A stretch of DNA of 64,000 bases from Stenopsyche tienmushanensis (Eukaryota; Arthropoda; Insecta; Trichoptera; Stenopsychidae): contig WACJ01000010.1 of assembly GCA_008973525.1 (NCBI GenBank), positions 1,178,001 to 1,242,000 on the forward strand, in the 5' to 3' direction. The notes beneath the pieces are model-generated. The model searched no databases and had not been told where the DNA came from. It saw only the letters and a list, made by a program, of their open reading frames with translations. This document shows, one piece after another, positions 12,008 to 24,000 of this stretch (its first letter is position 1; each line of letters begins with the position of its first letter). Both the position numbers and the translations under genes were made by a program.

Positions 12008-12165
12008 TATCTCATTTTTCTTAAGGTGCCATATCCGTTGTCGGATATATTTTATGGGGTAATCGCTACTCACTCATAGATCTCCAAGAGAAGTTTGATC
12101 AAAATATCATCCACAGGCTGGATTTGCACCCGAACTTCTATAATATGAGTTCAGATTCTTTTAAG
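12008..12165 (-). mobile_element. tRNA-derived SINE, internally deleted copy
   Basis: On the minus strand it starts with a degraded B-box region (GGTTCGGGTTC-like sequence; plus-strand CTGGATTTGCACCCGAAC at 12119) and ends with the tail motif GGATATGGCACCTTAAGAA. The middle (CTACTCACTCATAGATCTCC) also matches the better copy at 52464-52901. Most of the body is deleted. Confidence 0.6.
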
Positions 12166-13389
12166 TCATTCTGAGAATGCTCATTTAAAAAGGATTTGTG
12201 GATCGATTGTGGACTCAAACGACATTGATTTGTGACGCATTTTAACCTTATGTTATATGAATTTCTGTATTAGAATTTAGTCTAAATTAATGTGGTTTAA
12301 AGGATCTTATTTATAATACACAATGTGATGTCTGAAGTATTTGCGACATAAATTTGGAAAATTGTAAACATCCCAAAATTTCCCTACAAAATTCTCAGAA
12401 TTAAATAATTGCCCTCGCTCATCAAATTAGTCTTGAATTCACATCCGATTGTGTTAAGTGAATTTAAATTTGTAAGCACACAAGATGCTATGGAATTGAA
12501 TACCGTTTGGAGTGGTTGCCTCGGTGAAAAATATGGGAATGTTTGTGGGCATTAATATATGCAAGTGTGTATTGTGAGACGAGCGTTGCTATCTAACTAG
12601 AACACGCTCCATTGTAGTCTTAGGTTTAGAGTGGTGACGTTAACGGATAGGCGCTTCTGAAAGGTATCTAGTTTTTCGTTTGGATAGTAGTGAGATGGGA
12701 AAACTTTATGAAAGGAAAAGTTGTCCCCTCGTCTGGGTGACAGGTGGCAACTGGGAATTCGCTGCCCGTGATAAATCGCGCAGCTGCCCATCGACCCAAT
12801 TCCAAATAAACTTAATGAAAAATGGATTAAATACGTTCTAACAAATTTTCAATACTGTCCAAGAGAGAATAAATTCACCGACGCTCGCAAACCAGGGATC
12901 GTTAACGTCTCTTTTATTTTACAGAAAATTTAAAGACGAACATGAAAAATAATACATCTATAATGTGGGATATAACTACCTTTGACGATTGGCTTTGATC
13001 CTCTTCATTGAATTGTCATTGAGTGAATGATATGTATATGCCATAAGCGAGCATCGCATTCATTCATTATCATTCCAACAGAGAGCTAATAAGCGAGCAT
13101 CGTAACAGTTTATCACTTATCCTCTGTACCAAACATAATATAGATTATAAACAACTAAAATCAATGTCATATAAAAGCACTGTAACGTCACGAGTTTGAG
13201 CATGTGGATGACGTGTGGCGTCATCTGGGTGAGCCGAAGTGGGAATCTCAGTTGCGCAAAAACCTACTTAAAATGATATAGCTCTGAAGTTGGAATTTAC
13301 AGAGCATCATTTGGCCGTATTTTTTTAATGTAATCTCATCGTAATTTAATTTAATATAAAACATTAGCCATTTGATGAGTATTTTCGCA
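12166..13389. other. no supported gene; one moderately GC-rich patch
   Basis: Positions 12560-12800 are less AT-rich and contain a 64-codon minus frame (12597-12791) with no recognised domain or splice sites. Positions 13195-13260 and 14450-14500 share only CTGGGTGAGCCGAA and nearby bases. Nothing can be named. Confidence 0.4.
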
Positions 13390-13546
13390 TATGTGTATTG
13401 TTTATGTTTAATATATAAATGAACAAATATTGTGCATTATCAACAGTGTTAAGATTTATTTATTGATTTACAAGATTAACTCACGCTGCGCGGTCTTGAG
13501 AGAAAGTGGATTTTGGTGAATCAGACTGAGACCAAATCTCAAGCAC
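13390..13546 (+). repeat. Rep-A fragment, copy f
   Basis: Diverged 3' part of Rep-A: TGTGTATTGTTTATGTTTA, ATCAACAGTGTTAA and CACGCTGCGCGGTCTTGAGA, then AAAGTGGATTT. It ends where the Rep-C element starts at TTAA. Confidence 0.55.
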
Positions 13547-14184
13547 TTAAGGGACATTTCTACCTTGTTGGGCTTAAAAGTGATAGATTTTAAAACATTT
13601 TTTATGCAAAAAGTATTAAATATACAATGTTTATATTTGGTGTGTTGATTAGGTGATATTTATTGAATATAAATATATTTTGACGTTTGACGAAGTTTGA
13701 TAGTAGGAGTAGGGGGAGCTATGCATGTCGGTGCGCGATCGATGACATCCTTCACCATGGAAGTCTTAAGTCCTGAACAAGTAATTTACTACAAAAAAAA
13801 TTGACATATTTTTACTTTATATAATATTGTGTAAAGTATAGACTATAGTTAAAAAGAAATATTAAAAAATAAAAAAATAGTGAGCAATCAAAGAAAAAAT
13901 TGTGTTTTTACTAACATTTTTTGTAGTTTTTTGTTTACTAAATCAACACTTTTGAATATTTTTAAATAATTGTAGTCCTATATGACGAAGACGTTTATTA
14001 TACATATGCCTGCCAAATTTTATAAATAATGCTCATCCAGGGCGTGTAGAATCACTTCCATGAGCTTGGAATAAGTCGACGTATATCGACTTGAAATTTG
14101 TTGAACGTATTTGTAAACATTGGTTCTTTCCGATACGAAGAAAATAAATTGTTTTTGAACCAACAAGGTAGAAACATCCCTTGA
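13547..14184. mobile_element. Rep-C TTAA element, copy 1 (both TIRs present)
   Basis: The left end is TTAA (13547-13550) then GGGACATTTCTACCTTGTTG. The right end is the near-perfect inverse, CAACAAGGTAGAAACATCCC (14161-14180), followed by TTGA, a one-base decay of TTAA. The body is about 630 bp and shares long stretches with 44089-44731 and 57990-58652, including GTCTTAAGTCCTGAACAAG and GGTGTGTTGATTAGGTGATA. Relative to those copies it lacks about 80 bp near 14075. It has no transposase. TIRs starting GGG next to TTAA suggest the piggyBac superfamily. The 76-codon minus frame 14052-14282 is a by-product. Confidence 0.85.
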
Positions 14185-15083
14185 TCCACGGGATATAATT
14201 TATAGATCATGGATGTGTATGACAAAGCAACATTAGTTTCGTTTAAATCTGTCACTTCTCTAGGGCAAATCGTGTAGCTCACTACAAACTAAATCCCCTG
14301 ATCTATCTTAGATGTAGTTCCGAATGATAACAGACTTGTTACAATACCTCGATGCTGTAAAAGTAAGGTAAACATGGGCGCTAAACGTTCGAGTCTGGAT
14401 AATTGGATGGAAGAGGCTAAGGATAAGCGGCGAACTGTGATCGAACGTGTGGGCGGCTAATCTGGGTGAGCCGAAAGCGGGAGCCTTTGCTGTGTAAGCT
14501 TTCAAAGAGTTTAGTGGCGCATGATCAAACATTTAAAATAATGTCAACTGCTTTAGAATATGAAAATACAATAAAAAAAAATTAAAAACAAATTTATATA
14601 AGCCCAACAGTATTATTAAACACTGAACTTACAACTGTCGTTCAATTATGCAATACATTTTTATCAGTATTCACGATTATCTCAAAATGTCAAGATGATC
14701 CAAAATAAATTAAAAATATAAAACAGAGAAAGAATAAACAACAAAGATGAAAAATGTTCCGATTTTGATGAAAAAATACTGATGGAAACGTGCAAAGAGG
14801 CGATGAACACACAATAAACGAATTAGAGTCGTCGCCTCAGATATGAGCCTCGACTTTTGATGGAATAGTTTGGAAAGAAATAGATAAAGGTTCTAAATCT
14901 GTCAGGACAAAAAAGCATTATATGTTTAAGGAAGTTTAAGCGAAACTACCATTGTTGGAATCATCCATGTAAATAACTGAGAATTGTCTAAATTTGTTAA
15001 ACATCCAAAATATGACACGTTTTAATAAACCAAATAAAATAGTGATTCTACTAAGTTTCGTGCAAAACTCAACAGTAATAGAA
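14185..15083. other. no gene or recognised repeat
   Basis: AT-rich with a slightly GC-richer patch at 14370-14520. No domain, no splice-flanked frame and no repeat partner beyond a 14-base match to 13230. Confidence 0.45.
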
Positions 15084-15084
15084 A

Positions 15085-15188
15085 AAACGCACATATGCCG
15101 CGCCTCCTCTTCTGTGTATATGTAGCATAAAACAGTCACTGCACTAGTAGCTTGCCAATTTTATTATATATTACACAAACACATCTTA
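15085..15188 (-). repeat. Rep-F, copy 2
   Basis: Inverted copy of the 3331 and 62390 segments. On the minus strand it reads AAGATGTGTTTGTGTAATAT, then AATAAAATTGGCAAGCTA and, further on, GAAGAGGAGGCGCGGCATAT. Confidence 0.65.
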
Positions 15189-15729
15189 ACATACACTATG
15201 CACACACGAACAAAGCAATATACGAAATAAACTTTTTCTATGCACTAAGAAGATTCACTTCTACCGCACAAGTTTCACTATTATTTTTCGATATGCTTTG
15301 TGTGCTCATTTGGACCATTAACACGGTCCTTTGGATAATCGTTTGAATTTTTCAATTGTTTGGTTTTCAATTGCAATGATTATCGTCGATTGACATTACT
15401 GACGATTACTGTGATGAAACGATCGTTGAACAAAATTAAATTAACGACGTCAATCTAAGGGCGCTTTATTGATCTCTTTGATATCGTCAATGTCATCTAA
15501 AAATATATTCGTCGTTCTTACAAAATTGATTTAAAAATACATATCCTATTTAAATTGGCCAAGAAAGGTATAAATTGCGACGTTTACTTATTGAAGATGA
15601 TGTAAAATAATTTAATATTTTTTTGTTGTATATAAATGATATCAATCGTCTTGTATATTTTCATGGTGGATAGTTTATTCCGAGGAGTCCTCGGAGTAAT
15701 TACGATTATCCCTTATAGGCAATGATAAA
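15189..15729. other. no gene or recognised repeat
   Basis: AT-rich, nothing supported. Confidence 0.5.
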
Positions 15730-16060
15730 GGATTTCGTTTAGATCCTGGGAGAGGTGGAGAATCTTGAGCGAGACGAGAAGCGCGAGTAAGTGCTTCAGG
15801 GATGACGCGTATATACGTCCCGAGGCGCGCTGATAGGATAAAGTAATTTTTGCAGGCACCTTCTTTAACGAGTCTTCTTTTTATTTTGAAGTGCCGAGCG
15901 CCGTTCCGAGAAAATTAAATTTCACCTCCCCTTTGCGAGGATACTGCCAAAGTAATACAATTTGCTGTTGAGCAGAGAGACGAGGTGTTTACGGGCTGCC
16001 AGCTCCGCGGCACAGCCTGCGAAGCGCTTTTGACTCATTCCTTACTTTCAGCCTGGATAC
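15730..16060. other. GC-richer unique island
   Basis: One of the most GC-rich 300-bp stretches in the window. It contains GCGTATATACGTCCCGAGGC at 15808-15827, a palindromic TATATA core like that in the piggyBac remnant at 46298. No exon-like frame with splice sites was found, and no other copy is present here. Candidate regulatory or conserved non-coding element. Confidence 0.35.
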
Positions 16061-16235
16061 AGGCCTATCAGCCTCATCACTCCCTAATACTCTTAATAAA
16101 TACAAAAATAAACTATAAATAACATCCCAAAATGTCACCTTTAATTTTATGAAAACATCGGCTGAAAATCCATATCGGAAAATGGCAACGAAATACTTAT
16201 TTAATGCCTCACATTCATGTGCTTTTATATTATAT

Positions 16236-16400
16236 AATATATTTTTCTTAATATGCCATATCAGTTATAGAATGTAGGCAATCTTCATAAAAGAGTTTTC
16301 TTTGGAAATAATAAGGCGGGTTACTATTGCCATCTACTTATGATTAGTATAGGATTACTTGAATAGGAATTTTAAGTAGGAAAGAGTCTGTGAATGAATA
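16236..16400 (-). mobile_element. SINE tail fragment
   Basis: Diverged copy of the 3' half of the SINE at 52464-52901 in the same orientation. TTCTTAATATGCCATATCAG, a degraded GGCGATCT box, TGCCATCTAC and AGTATAGGATTA correspond in order. The tRNA-like head is absent. Confidence 0.5.
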
Positions 16401-16599
16401 GCAAATTTATATTTTGTTAGAGAATAGAAGCTCCGACTTCTAAAAATATGACATGCCAAGTCTAAATAGAAAGATTTATCAAATATACCCAACTTTGTTG
16501 ATATAGTTAAAAAAATCCATTCGAGCATTTAGAGTAAGAATTTAGAATCTTAAAAGAAATTTGGGGAATTTTATATATCAATATACTAATAGTACTGTA

Positions 16600-17090
16600 G
16601 CATGGGCGAATTACTGTTTTAAAAAGAATAATATAATAGAAAGCGTCTAGATTCTACAGTGCTTCCGTAATTGTAAAGATAATAGAAAATTCCGCAAAAA
16701 GCCCTAAAAGAGGACAGAGTGGCCACAAGGACTGTATGTTCAATCGGTCCACTTTTCGAACCGCTGACATAACGAATGAGCACCTCGCGATCGGATGTCA
16801 TATTTGAACATGACTACAGAACAATTAAAAACTCTCATTATGAAACGAAGTTGTCTGAAGAAAGCTGATCGGGTGGGTTGTTTAAATTTTACAATTTAAA
16901 AAATATTGTATTTATTTTGTTGCGGGCATATCGGGTCGGCTCAATGTATAAGCGATAATGAAGAAAAGAGGAATTAGACAACTTAATATATATATAAAAA
17001 AAACGGATAGAGTCAATCATTGTTGATTCGTGTAAAGTTAAATGGTCGCGTAAAATAAAAACCATGTGTTTTGCGCCCCAAGCCCAGTTG
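16600..17090 (+). mobile_element. hAT-like repeat (hAT2), copy 1, truncated
   Basis: Matches the inverted copy at 41317-41724 and the short copy at 36295-36570. Landmarks are CCCTAAAAGAGGACAGAGTG, TCAATCGGTCCACTTTTCGA, GGTGGGTTGTTTAAATTTTA and the terminal TTTTGCGCCCCAAGCCCAGT. The last block belongs to the terminal region, which in the 41317 copy leads to TAGGGCCGTAACAAGGGCG. Here the terminal part is cut off at about 17090, where LTR sequence begins. Confidence 0.65.
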
Positions 17091-17308
17091 CGACAGATTT
17101 AATTCACCAGTTCAGTGGCGACGCGCAGGAGGTAAGATTCATGAGAAATCGTCGAATAGCCTTGGCTGCGGAAGGACGTCCTTCCCGCGGCCAGATCTCT
17201 CTCTCATGATTAATAAATAAGTCATTTAAAACAAGATATATTTTATTCGACGCCCGTCCATCTCCGTTCCATTCGCCCGGCTACATCTACGATCCGCGTG
17301 CTCCTACA
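17091..17308 (+). mobile_element. Rep-B LTR fragment, 3' part with LTR end
   Basis: Matches the other Rep-B LTRs from GATTTAATTCACCAG onward. It then carries GACGCGCAGGAGG, the conserved hairpin near 17165-17195 (GGCTGCGGAAGGACGTCCTT, then CCCGCGGCC), a CT-repeat, an AATAAA (17213-17218) and TATTCGACGCCCGTC. It ends at GCTCCTACA, the inverse of the TGTAG that starts other copies, as expected of an LTR. It is the only copy that keeps the LTR end plus downstream primer-binding site. Confidence 0.75.
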
Positions 17309-17314
17309 CTTCAT

Positions 17315-17333
17315 TGGTGTCAGAATCGGCGAG
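17315..17333 (+). other. retrotransposon primer-binding site (tRNA-Leu type)
   Basis: TGGTGTCAGAATCGGCGAG lies six bases after the LTR end. Its complement ends ...TCTGACACCA, the 3' end of animal tRNA-Leu (established knowledge; tRNA-Leu ends CTTCTGACACCA in many animals). The position directly after the LTR is where reverse transcription of an LTR element is primed. Retroelement sequence is lost soon after. Confidence 0.6.
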
Positions 17334-17402
17334 TCCTAAACATTCTTCTGCGTGGGTGGAAACTTGGTCAAATATAATATATAAATGTTAACGAAACACG
17401 TT

Positions 17403-17877
17403 CACTCAATAAGTGCGTAGGATGATAAAGAAAACAACAACTTATAGACAAAATTTGACTTTTTTCATTAATATAGTCTCCTTTCAATACATCAATTCCA
17501 ACGCTTCTTTAACATTTCGATGCCATTTTTGTAAAATGATTTATCTTTGGTCTTAAAATAGGCTTAAGATTCGATAATCACTTCTTCATTGGAGCCATTT
17601 GGCTCTTCCCCTGGAGCATTTTTTTTCTATCTGATAGTAGTCCCTGGGAGATGGATTCGAAGATGATGGATGGGGAAGTAATTCAAAGTACAATTGATGC
17701 AATTTTATCTATATTGCGATCGACTTGTGATACGGTGAATTGTCTTGGTGAAAGAACACTTTTTTCTTCTTCGTTTGGGATCGTTTTGTCGCAATTTCTT
17801 CCTCTTAATCAAGGTATTCGATGAATAAAATACTAAAATATGGAAGCCAAAATCATCCTACGAACTTATTGAATGAT
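17403..17877 (-). mobile_element. deleted mariner-family element with TIRs
   Basis: The ends are inverted repeats: CACTCAATAAGTGCGTAGGA at 17403 and CATTCAATAAGTTCGTAGGA on the complement at 17876. Between them is only the C-terminal half of a transposase, on the minus strand. The same end motif occurs near 56380 and 56465. A TA duplication is not preserved cleanly. Confidence 0.75.
17436..17795 (-). pseudogene. mariner-like transposase C-terminal half, decayed
   Basis: On the minus strand the frame reads KKVFFHQDNSPYHKS, the family motif surrounding the second catalytic Asp (HQDNAPxHKS). It then reads HFELLPHP-like sequence and RDYY, where the third catalytic Asp is expected in the SDYYLF motif. 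At the end, KWHRNVKEALEL matches the closing RW.KCI region. Several in-frame stops and the lack of everything upstream of the second Asp show that it is dead. Confidence 0.75.
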
Positions 17878-19559
17878 GTTTAATTTGAGATGGTAATGTT
17901 AGCAGCGTACAGCTTTTATATACGAGTATTTTTGAATTAATCTCAATACCTTGAGAGCATATCATATTATGTCATGAAAAAATGACCAGAATTATTCTAA
18001 TAACCAAATTTGGAATGTAATTTTGTTGACTTTATTTTAAAATTTGACTTTAGTAATATTCACTATGAGCAACCCTCTTCCACATAGATTACTACATTAC
18101 CTTGATGATTATGGCGATGAATAAGATGAGAGATTTAATCATGATATGGATGAAAAGCAAGGAAGATATCAAGATGGATGAAATCGACACATGATGATTA
18201 ATGATGGGTGGCTTCAGATAGCCTATTTACAAAGTAAATCGAACAAATGATGTTTTTCGGATCTTCTATGCTCTAAGTCCTTCATTGCATCCTTAGTGCT
18301 AATATAACAACAATCCAGAATAAATTATAGAAATAAATTTGAAAAACACGTTCTTCCAACGTAGATTTTTTTTCATGTGCATTTAATATATATAGTAATA
18401 TAATATACGTGTCGATCATAATAACACGTTGGAGGGAGGTCACGCGTGGTGTAGGGAGGAGGCGTGCGAATGAATTGCACGGGGTTGACGCACAGGGGGT
18501 GAGATATATGGGGCGGTGTGCGTTGAAAAGCATGCGAAAAAAACTCTAAAATCTCAATTATGAAGACTTGCAAATAAGATGGATCAAAGCATGATTGAGA
18601 GCACTGGTGAGAGATTTCCATTGTTAAACTTTAGAATGATCACAAATTAACAGTTTTAGAAAGCAATCTACTGCTGAAGTATGTAATGTTTCTCCATCCA
18701 AAATTTTATTTGTGAATAGAAATAGTCAATTAAGCAACTGCCAATTATTTAAACTCTTGATAAATATGCATTTTCTTTGTAAATGATTATTTGCATGAAG
18801 TAAAATACCCATTTTACGACCCTTAAATGAATAAAATACGCAAATGGGATTACACTACAAAGCACTCCGACATGTACGAGTACCGTCTATAATTTATAGG
18901 TAGACGAATGCCTACGAAAAGACCAGTGTGACCACTATCAGGCCAACATGTACTTGAAATATTACAGTATTCAAATATTTTCTATTTTCCTCATATTACA
19001 AATATGATGCAACTTTCCGCGTGTTTATAACGTTGAAAAAAAATCCATTTTCTCTGTCGGTACACCTCTTTTGGTGTTCATTCGAGGTGAGATGCAGTCA
19101 ATAATCTCCTGTCAAAAAAATCGCTCACAACCAATGGAAATGTGAGGTTTTCCAATGACCCTTAAAAAATTGAAGCCTGGAGTCGATTCCCCGACTGGTC
19201 GGTCTATCGGCATTTTTAAAACATGTATTTTTATATATTCGGCTTTATTTTGCACCCCCCGTTCCGAAAAATGCGCTGTCAAAAATAATTACGATTTGTG
19301 GGCGGTAGATTTGCTCCAAATTGCAAATTTGGATATGGGCGTTCAATGAAACGCAAGGAAAAATGATATATCCTTTCATGCAAAATTGCTATTTTTTCAC
19401 ATATTGGATAGGGCAGAAATTAATGCATTATATGATAAAACAATATGTTTCGTCCGATTTATATAATTCATATTGAATTGCATCGCAAATTTTTAATCCG
19501 GGACTTAACTGATGGAATAATTGTAAGCTTGTTAGTTTCAAATTTTTCGATTATAGAGA
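17878..19559. other. no gene or recognised repeat
   Basis: Mixed AT-rich sequence. Overlapping minus frames of 82-83 codons at 18282-18621 cover a GC-richer patch (18425-18520) without a domain. A plus frame at 19155-19349 (64 codons) also has no recognisable family. None is supported. Confidence 0.4.
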
Positions 19560-19880
19560 AGGCTCTCCTCGCTCCTGAACCCTGGTGGGGGAGGATCTTT
19601 AAAAAGACCAACTTCGAGTTCAAGAAGATGCTTCGATGAAGCATCTAACATCCATTGCTTCGGCCACATGCTTGCTACTAATTCTCCAATCATGTAATAA
19701 TTGAATAAATACGTTGTGTCAATTGTTCGACATTTAATGATCACTTGCGGTGCCAGTCTCTTTTCGATCTCTATCACCGAACGAATGAAATCATAAATGC
19801 GTTCCGTCGTTCATCACAGCCGACTCGTAGGTCGGGACCGTTATTACGGATTACGCTGCAATCGATCACGCATTGCGCTG
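19560..19880 (+). repeat. coding-derived repeat remnant, pair with 49110-49370
   Basis: Two blocks match 49110-49370 in order: GGGAGGATCTTTAAAAAGA with TTCAAGAAGATGCTTCGA, and CGTTCATCACAGCCGACTCG with GGGACCGTTATTACGGATTA. Open frames differ from those in the partner and contain shifts. Probably a decayed part of an unidentified retroelement or duplicated exon. Confidence 0.45.
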
Positions 19881-19947
19881 AGGTGCTCTCAACCATGGGC
19901 GCAATGACAAAGATAGCAACCCTCATAAGTCCAGCGGGACATCGTAC

Positions 19948-20384
19948 ACTACAATTAGGGAATCCAATCCCGAGCCAAAATTTCGATCCCGGGATTTCTG
20001 GATTGCATTAGACCATCCCGGAATCAGTCCCGGGATCTCGTATCTATTATATTTCATATCGATATCCCCATTATTAGAGTCGAGGTGTAGTAAATACATC
20101 ACCGGTAGGGAAAGGTTAATATAACAATTTGAAAAATATATATGTACTCTATAAATGTATACATAGATTAGACAGTCACTGCCCCTGGGAGTCGCCTAAG
20201 CTCGACAATTAGTAGTTACGCCACTGTTTCCAAGCGTTCAGATTTCGGCGAGAATGTATTGATTTAGTAGCCTTCATCATGCTGGTGAGGTGTACGATTT
20301 CTGTTAGATAAAAATTTCAATCCCGAATTTTTCGGGATTATTCCGGGATTCCGAGATCTCGGGACTGGATTCCCTAACTACAAT
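19948..20384. mobile_element. hAT MITE (421 bp) with perfect 8-bp target duplication
   Basis: The 8-bp direct repeat ACTACAAT lies at 19948-19955 and 20377-20384. Between them is an element (19956-20376) whose ends are inverted: TAGGGAATCCAATCCCGAG at the left and TAGGGAATCCAGTCCCGAG on the complement at the right. An 8-bp duplication and TAGGG ends are diagnostic of the hAT superfamily. Subterminal CCCGGGAT/ATCCCGGG repeats are abundant, as in many hAT elements. There is no coding capacity. Positions 20040-20134 are identical to 42060-42154. Confidence 0.93.
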
Positions 20385-21038
20385 ACAAAAGCAGTATAAC
20401 ACATCACGTTTTATTAAAATTTTACTTAAATATATTCTTAAGTTATGGCATTTTTTACATGAGGGTTTTTATTTAGGCTGTGCGCAATTGCCCGCCTGAA
20501 GTGTGTTAATGTGAAAAATGATGATCGCACAGCGCTAATAAATTTGTGTTATAATATTTGAAAATAGTTTTAAGACGAAATTTCATTCAGAATGTTTATC
20601 TTTCAGAATATCGGTGTTGAGAGACGAGGGTGGTAAAATGCGGGTGGTAAATGTCTTGAAGTCGTCTCCCGACAGCACTAAAATATTTTTCATCAATATT
20701 TCAAGCTGAGACATTCTCGACTAAAGATAGATCCAAATAAATTTAATATCACTTCGAGGGTTATAAAGGGCATTTATTTTCATAAGAAACTTTCAACTAA
20801 GACATAGTACGTGAATTAAGATTGCGCATGGCTGTGATATTTTCTTGCTTCTTTCATTTTTTAATATAATCTTCTTCTTCTACTGCGCTCGGCAAAGTCG
20901 GAAGATTTTATTGTGGCGATAAGGAAAACTTTTCAAGGGGTCCCTCACAACCCTTACTTATGACGTTAGCTTGTATAAAGTTGCTAACAAAAATTACCCC
21001 CTCTTGAATGACTTTTGTATAAAAATCTTCAGATGGTA
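20385..21038. other. no gene seen
   Basis: AT-rich; nothing supported. Confidence 0.5.
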
Positions 21039-21085
21039 CAGGATGCGACAGGGACACTACCTTATTTTAAAAATTAATAACACAT
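21039..21085 (+). repeat. Rep-H transposon end, copy 1
   Basis: After TA, CAGGATGCGACAGGGACACT and CTTATTTTAAA match the end at 56251 (CAGGGTGCGGCAGGGAAACT). The inverted form is at 43338-43359. TA flanks and a CAGGGTG start suggest a Tc1/mariner-type end. The rest of the element was not identified. Confidence 0.55.
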
Positions 21086-24000
21086 GCTTTATAGAAGATA
21101 TTGTTTAATTTATTTTACGATGTTAAAGTGTAACATTTAAAGTTTTTATTCATTATATTTTGAATATTGCATTAATAAGATGGCTTTCGTTTTGGTCAAT
21201 GTATTGAGATAGACGACTTTTATAACAAGCTAGTTTGTATATCTTGTAATTTTGCCTTTGAATCCATTCGAAATTCATACAAAGTCACCTTCAATCAATT
21301 TTTTATGATTGATTTATCTCTATTGAATTATTTCATCTTCGTATTAAACTTTTAACTTGCCTAACGAGATGGAAATTGAACTCTGATTGTAGAAATCATC
21401 GCCACAAATCTATCAGCTGTTCTGCGGAGGAAACAAAGCACAAGTCTTGTACCCAGTGCTTTGAATAAATTCCCCTTTGATAAGATAAACACTTTCAATT
21501 AAGTCTTTCATAAAAGTTAATTATCTTAAACCATGCGATTCGTTGAATATGACAAAAGGTTTCACTGGATACTTCGCATCGTGGAGTCAGATCTTATCGC
21601 ACGCCCCCTCGTCTCATCCCTTAGGAATCATTCGTCGTAATCATCCGAATTTATCTTGTTTATTTTTGAAATTTTGTCTGTAAACAATGTTCATATAACG
21701 CAGTGTTTTAATTAATTTTCAGGCTCATAAATAAGTGTAAAATTCATGATTTCATTAGCGCATATAATGTGTCAATAGCGCTTAAAAACAACCCCTTTCA
21801 TATATAATGCAGTTTTAAATTATTTTTTAGCCTGATTTTTTATTCCCTCCGCTATTCTTTCGCATCCTCCAATTTCACCAATCCGATAATTAATGCATTT
21901 TATTAACGTTTTGCACCCTTTCGGTTTACTAAGCATTATTCTTTTTGGTCTTCTCTGCTCGTTACGTGACCAGTTCACCTTAGTCTCTCAATCTTTATGT
22001 TCTGTATAACGTTGGGTTCCCCAAATTCGCTATGTAGTTCAAAGTTACACCCCGATCGTCAACCCCATTTTGTTCTTCCGCTCTCTCTTTAATCTAGAAG
22101 AAGCCTTTGTTTAAAGTCGGGAGATGGAGGAAACCCAAAAAGTTAATATTATCCCATTCAATCGTATTTATACATATCCTTATAAATATAATCTACTCAT
22201 ATCATTAAAATCAATTGACAATGAGTTTTAATAAAAATACTTCAATATAAATACCAAATAATGTTTTTATGAAGTTCACCATAATTTTTTTACATTATCT
22301 TTACAATTAATTCCGAGTTTTGGCTTTAATATTATTGTAAAGATTATGTTTAGTTGAAGATTTCCAAAAGCATATTATACTGTAATAGCCTGTTTAAAAT
22401 TGATTCATGCAAAATTATGGAATGAATTTGATCGATATTTGGCGATCTAAATTTGAGAACACTTTCTCAGCTTGTTTCATCTTGGAAGAAGTGCAGACCG
22501 ATGATTCTGCTAAACCAAAATTCTCACCAAACAGTGACTTTCTCGGAATGCATTTGATGCTGGTGTAACTGTTATGCATGGATTAGTATCGTCCCAAATC
22601 TGACAATTCACACATCCAACACTATAATATTTTATAATAATTTGCCATTCACTATTAAATAATTTGCAATAAATTTTAAAGATATTGCTTTAACAATATG
22701 GCCGCTATAATCTAAGAAACTTTGAGCGTTCTTATTGAAACAACCCATTAGTCATTTTTCATATTTTTTTGCAAAGATGATAAAATTATCCTATCATTAT
22801 AAAAAAATTACATTATTTTATTGCAATTTATGTCCAAAAAATTTTTTTTAAGCAAAAAGAAAATGGCAAAGTTGAAAGATCGGATTTTTTCAATTGATCT
22901 GAAACCGAAAATATATTTTTTTTTTGATTTTTAATATGTGCAAAAGAAGAATATACGGATAAAAATATAAAATCAAAAATTTTAAGTAGGCTTTTTAGTT
23001 AAATTTTTATATTTTAGACCTTTTTTTATAGCTTTTATCCCAAAAAAGTCATTTATTTACGCGAAAGTCTTAAAATTTTTGATGTATCCTTGAAATAATA
23101 TTGTAGTGAGAAATTTTTCAAAATTTCAGCCAGATCAACGTTTTAAGTCATGACTTGGACAGTTTTTGAAAATGCCGATATGATATGAAGTATGAATTTT
23201 AGTGAAGTATCGATTTCAGGCGTACATTATAGATATGCAGCTTCTTCAAAAAGCTGATTATCCTCGAGTAGCTGCTGCTTTTGAGTCTCGAAAGCTACTT
23301 TTATCTCCAGAAAGACTCTTTTGGTTCTGTCGGAAATGCCAATAATTATTATCCAATGCGTTCATCGAGGAGTTGTAGCCTTCATTGAACACCCCAGTAG
23401 CAATATTGGCCGAAATTTCAATGATTTTTAGATCAGAATGCTTTGGAGCTAACACCGCCAAGCCGTCGCGTTAAAAATTTGATTAAGATTTTGAGTATGG
23501 CCACCCAAAGCATCTTTGAAATAATTCGTCCCTCTAATTTTCATAAATTGATAGGAAATGCTGTGTTTTCTTGTCGACAAGAAATTAAGTAAAATCAGCT
23601 CCAGTCAGGCAGATCCTATGATTTGGCTCATTTTCATACTAATATAAACACTTCTCTGTTGTGTACAAAAGAGAAGCTCTTATATTCTCTAAACTCATTT
23701 CTAGTTTCGAATATAATGGTTAATTTAGTCTTGATTGAGCACCCAGAAGGTTCGAACTGATTAATTCATGTCCGATGATACAAAATCACTAAATTTTACG
23801 ATTTATCCATTCGTATGATATGCAAACTCGATGAACTTTGGGAAACTTTTTACCACAAATATTCCATAGACGTAAATCTTCAATATCAAAATTATTCAGC
23901 AGTCAGCAAAAAAAAGTCATCAAACCAGTCTATGAAGATTTATCACGAGATTAACTGTTGACCAGATGTTAAAGAGCACAAACTAACATTTGATGTGGAA

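Noticed and set aside
23258..23461. 67-codon minus frame as a transposase relic
   Set aside because: Composition is suggestive but no family motif, TIR or repeat partner could be identified.
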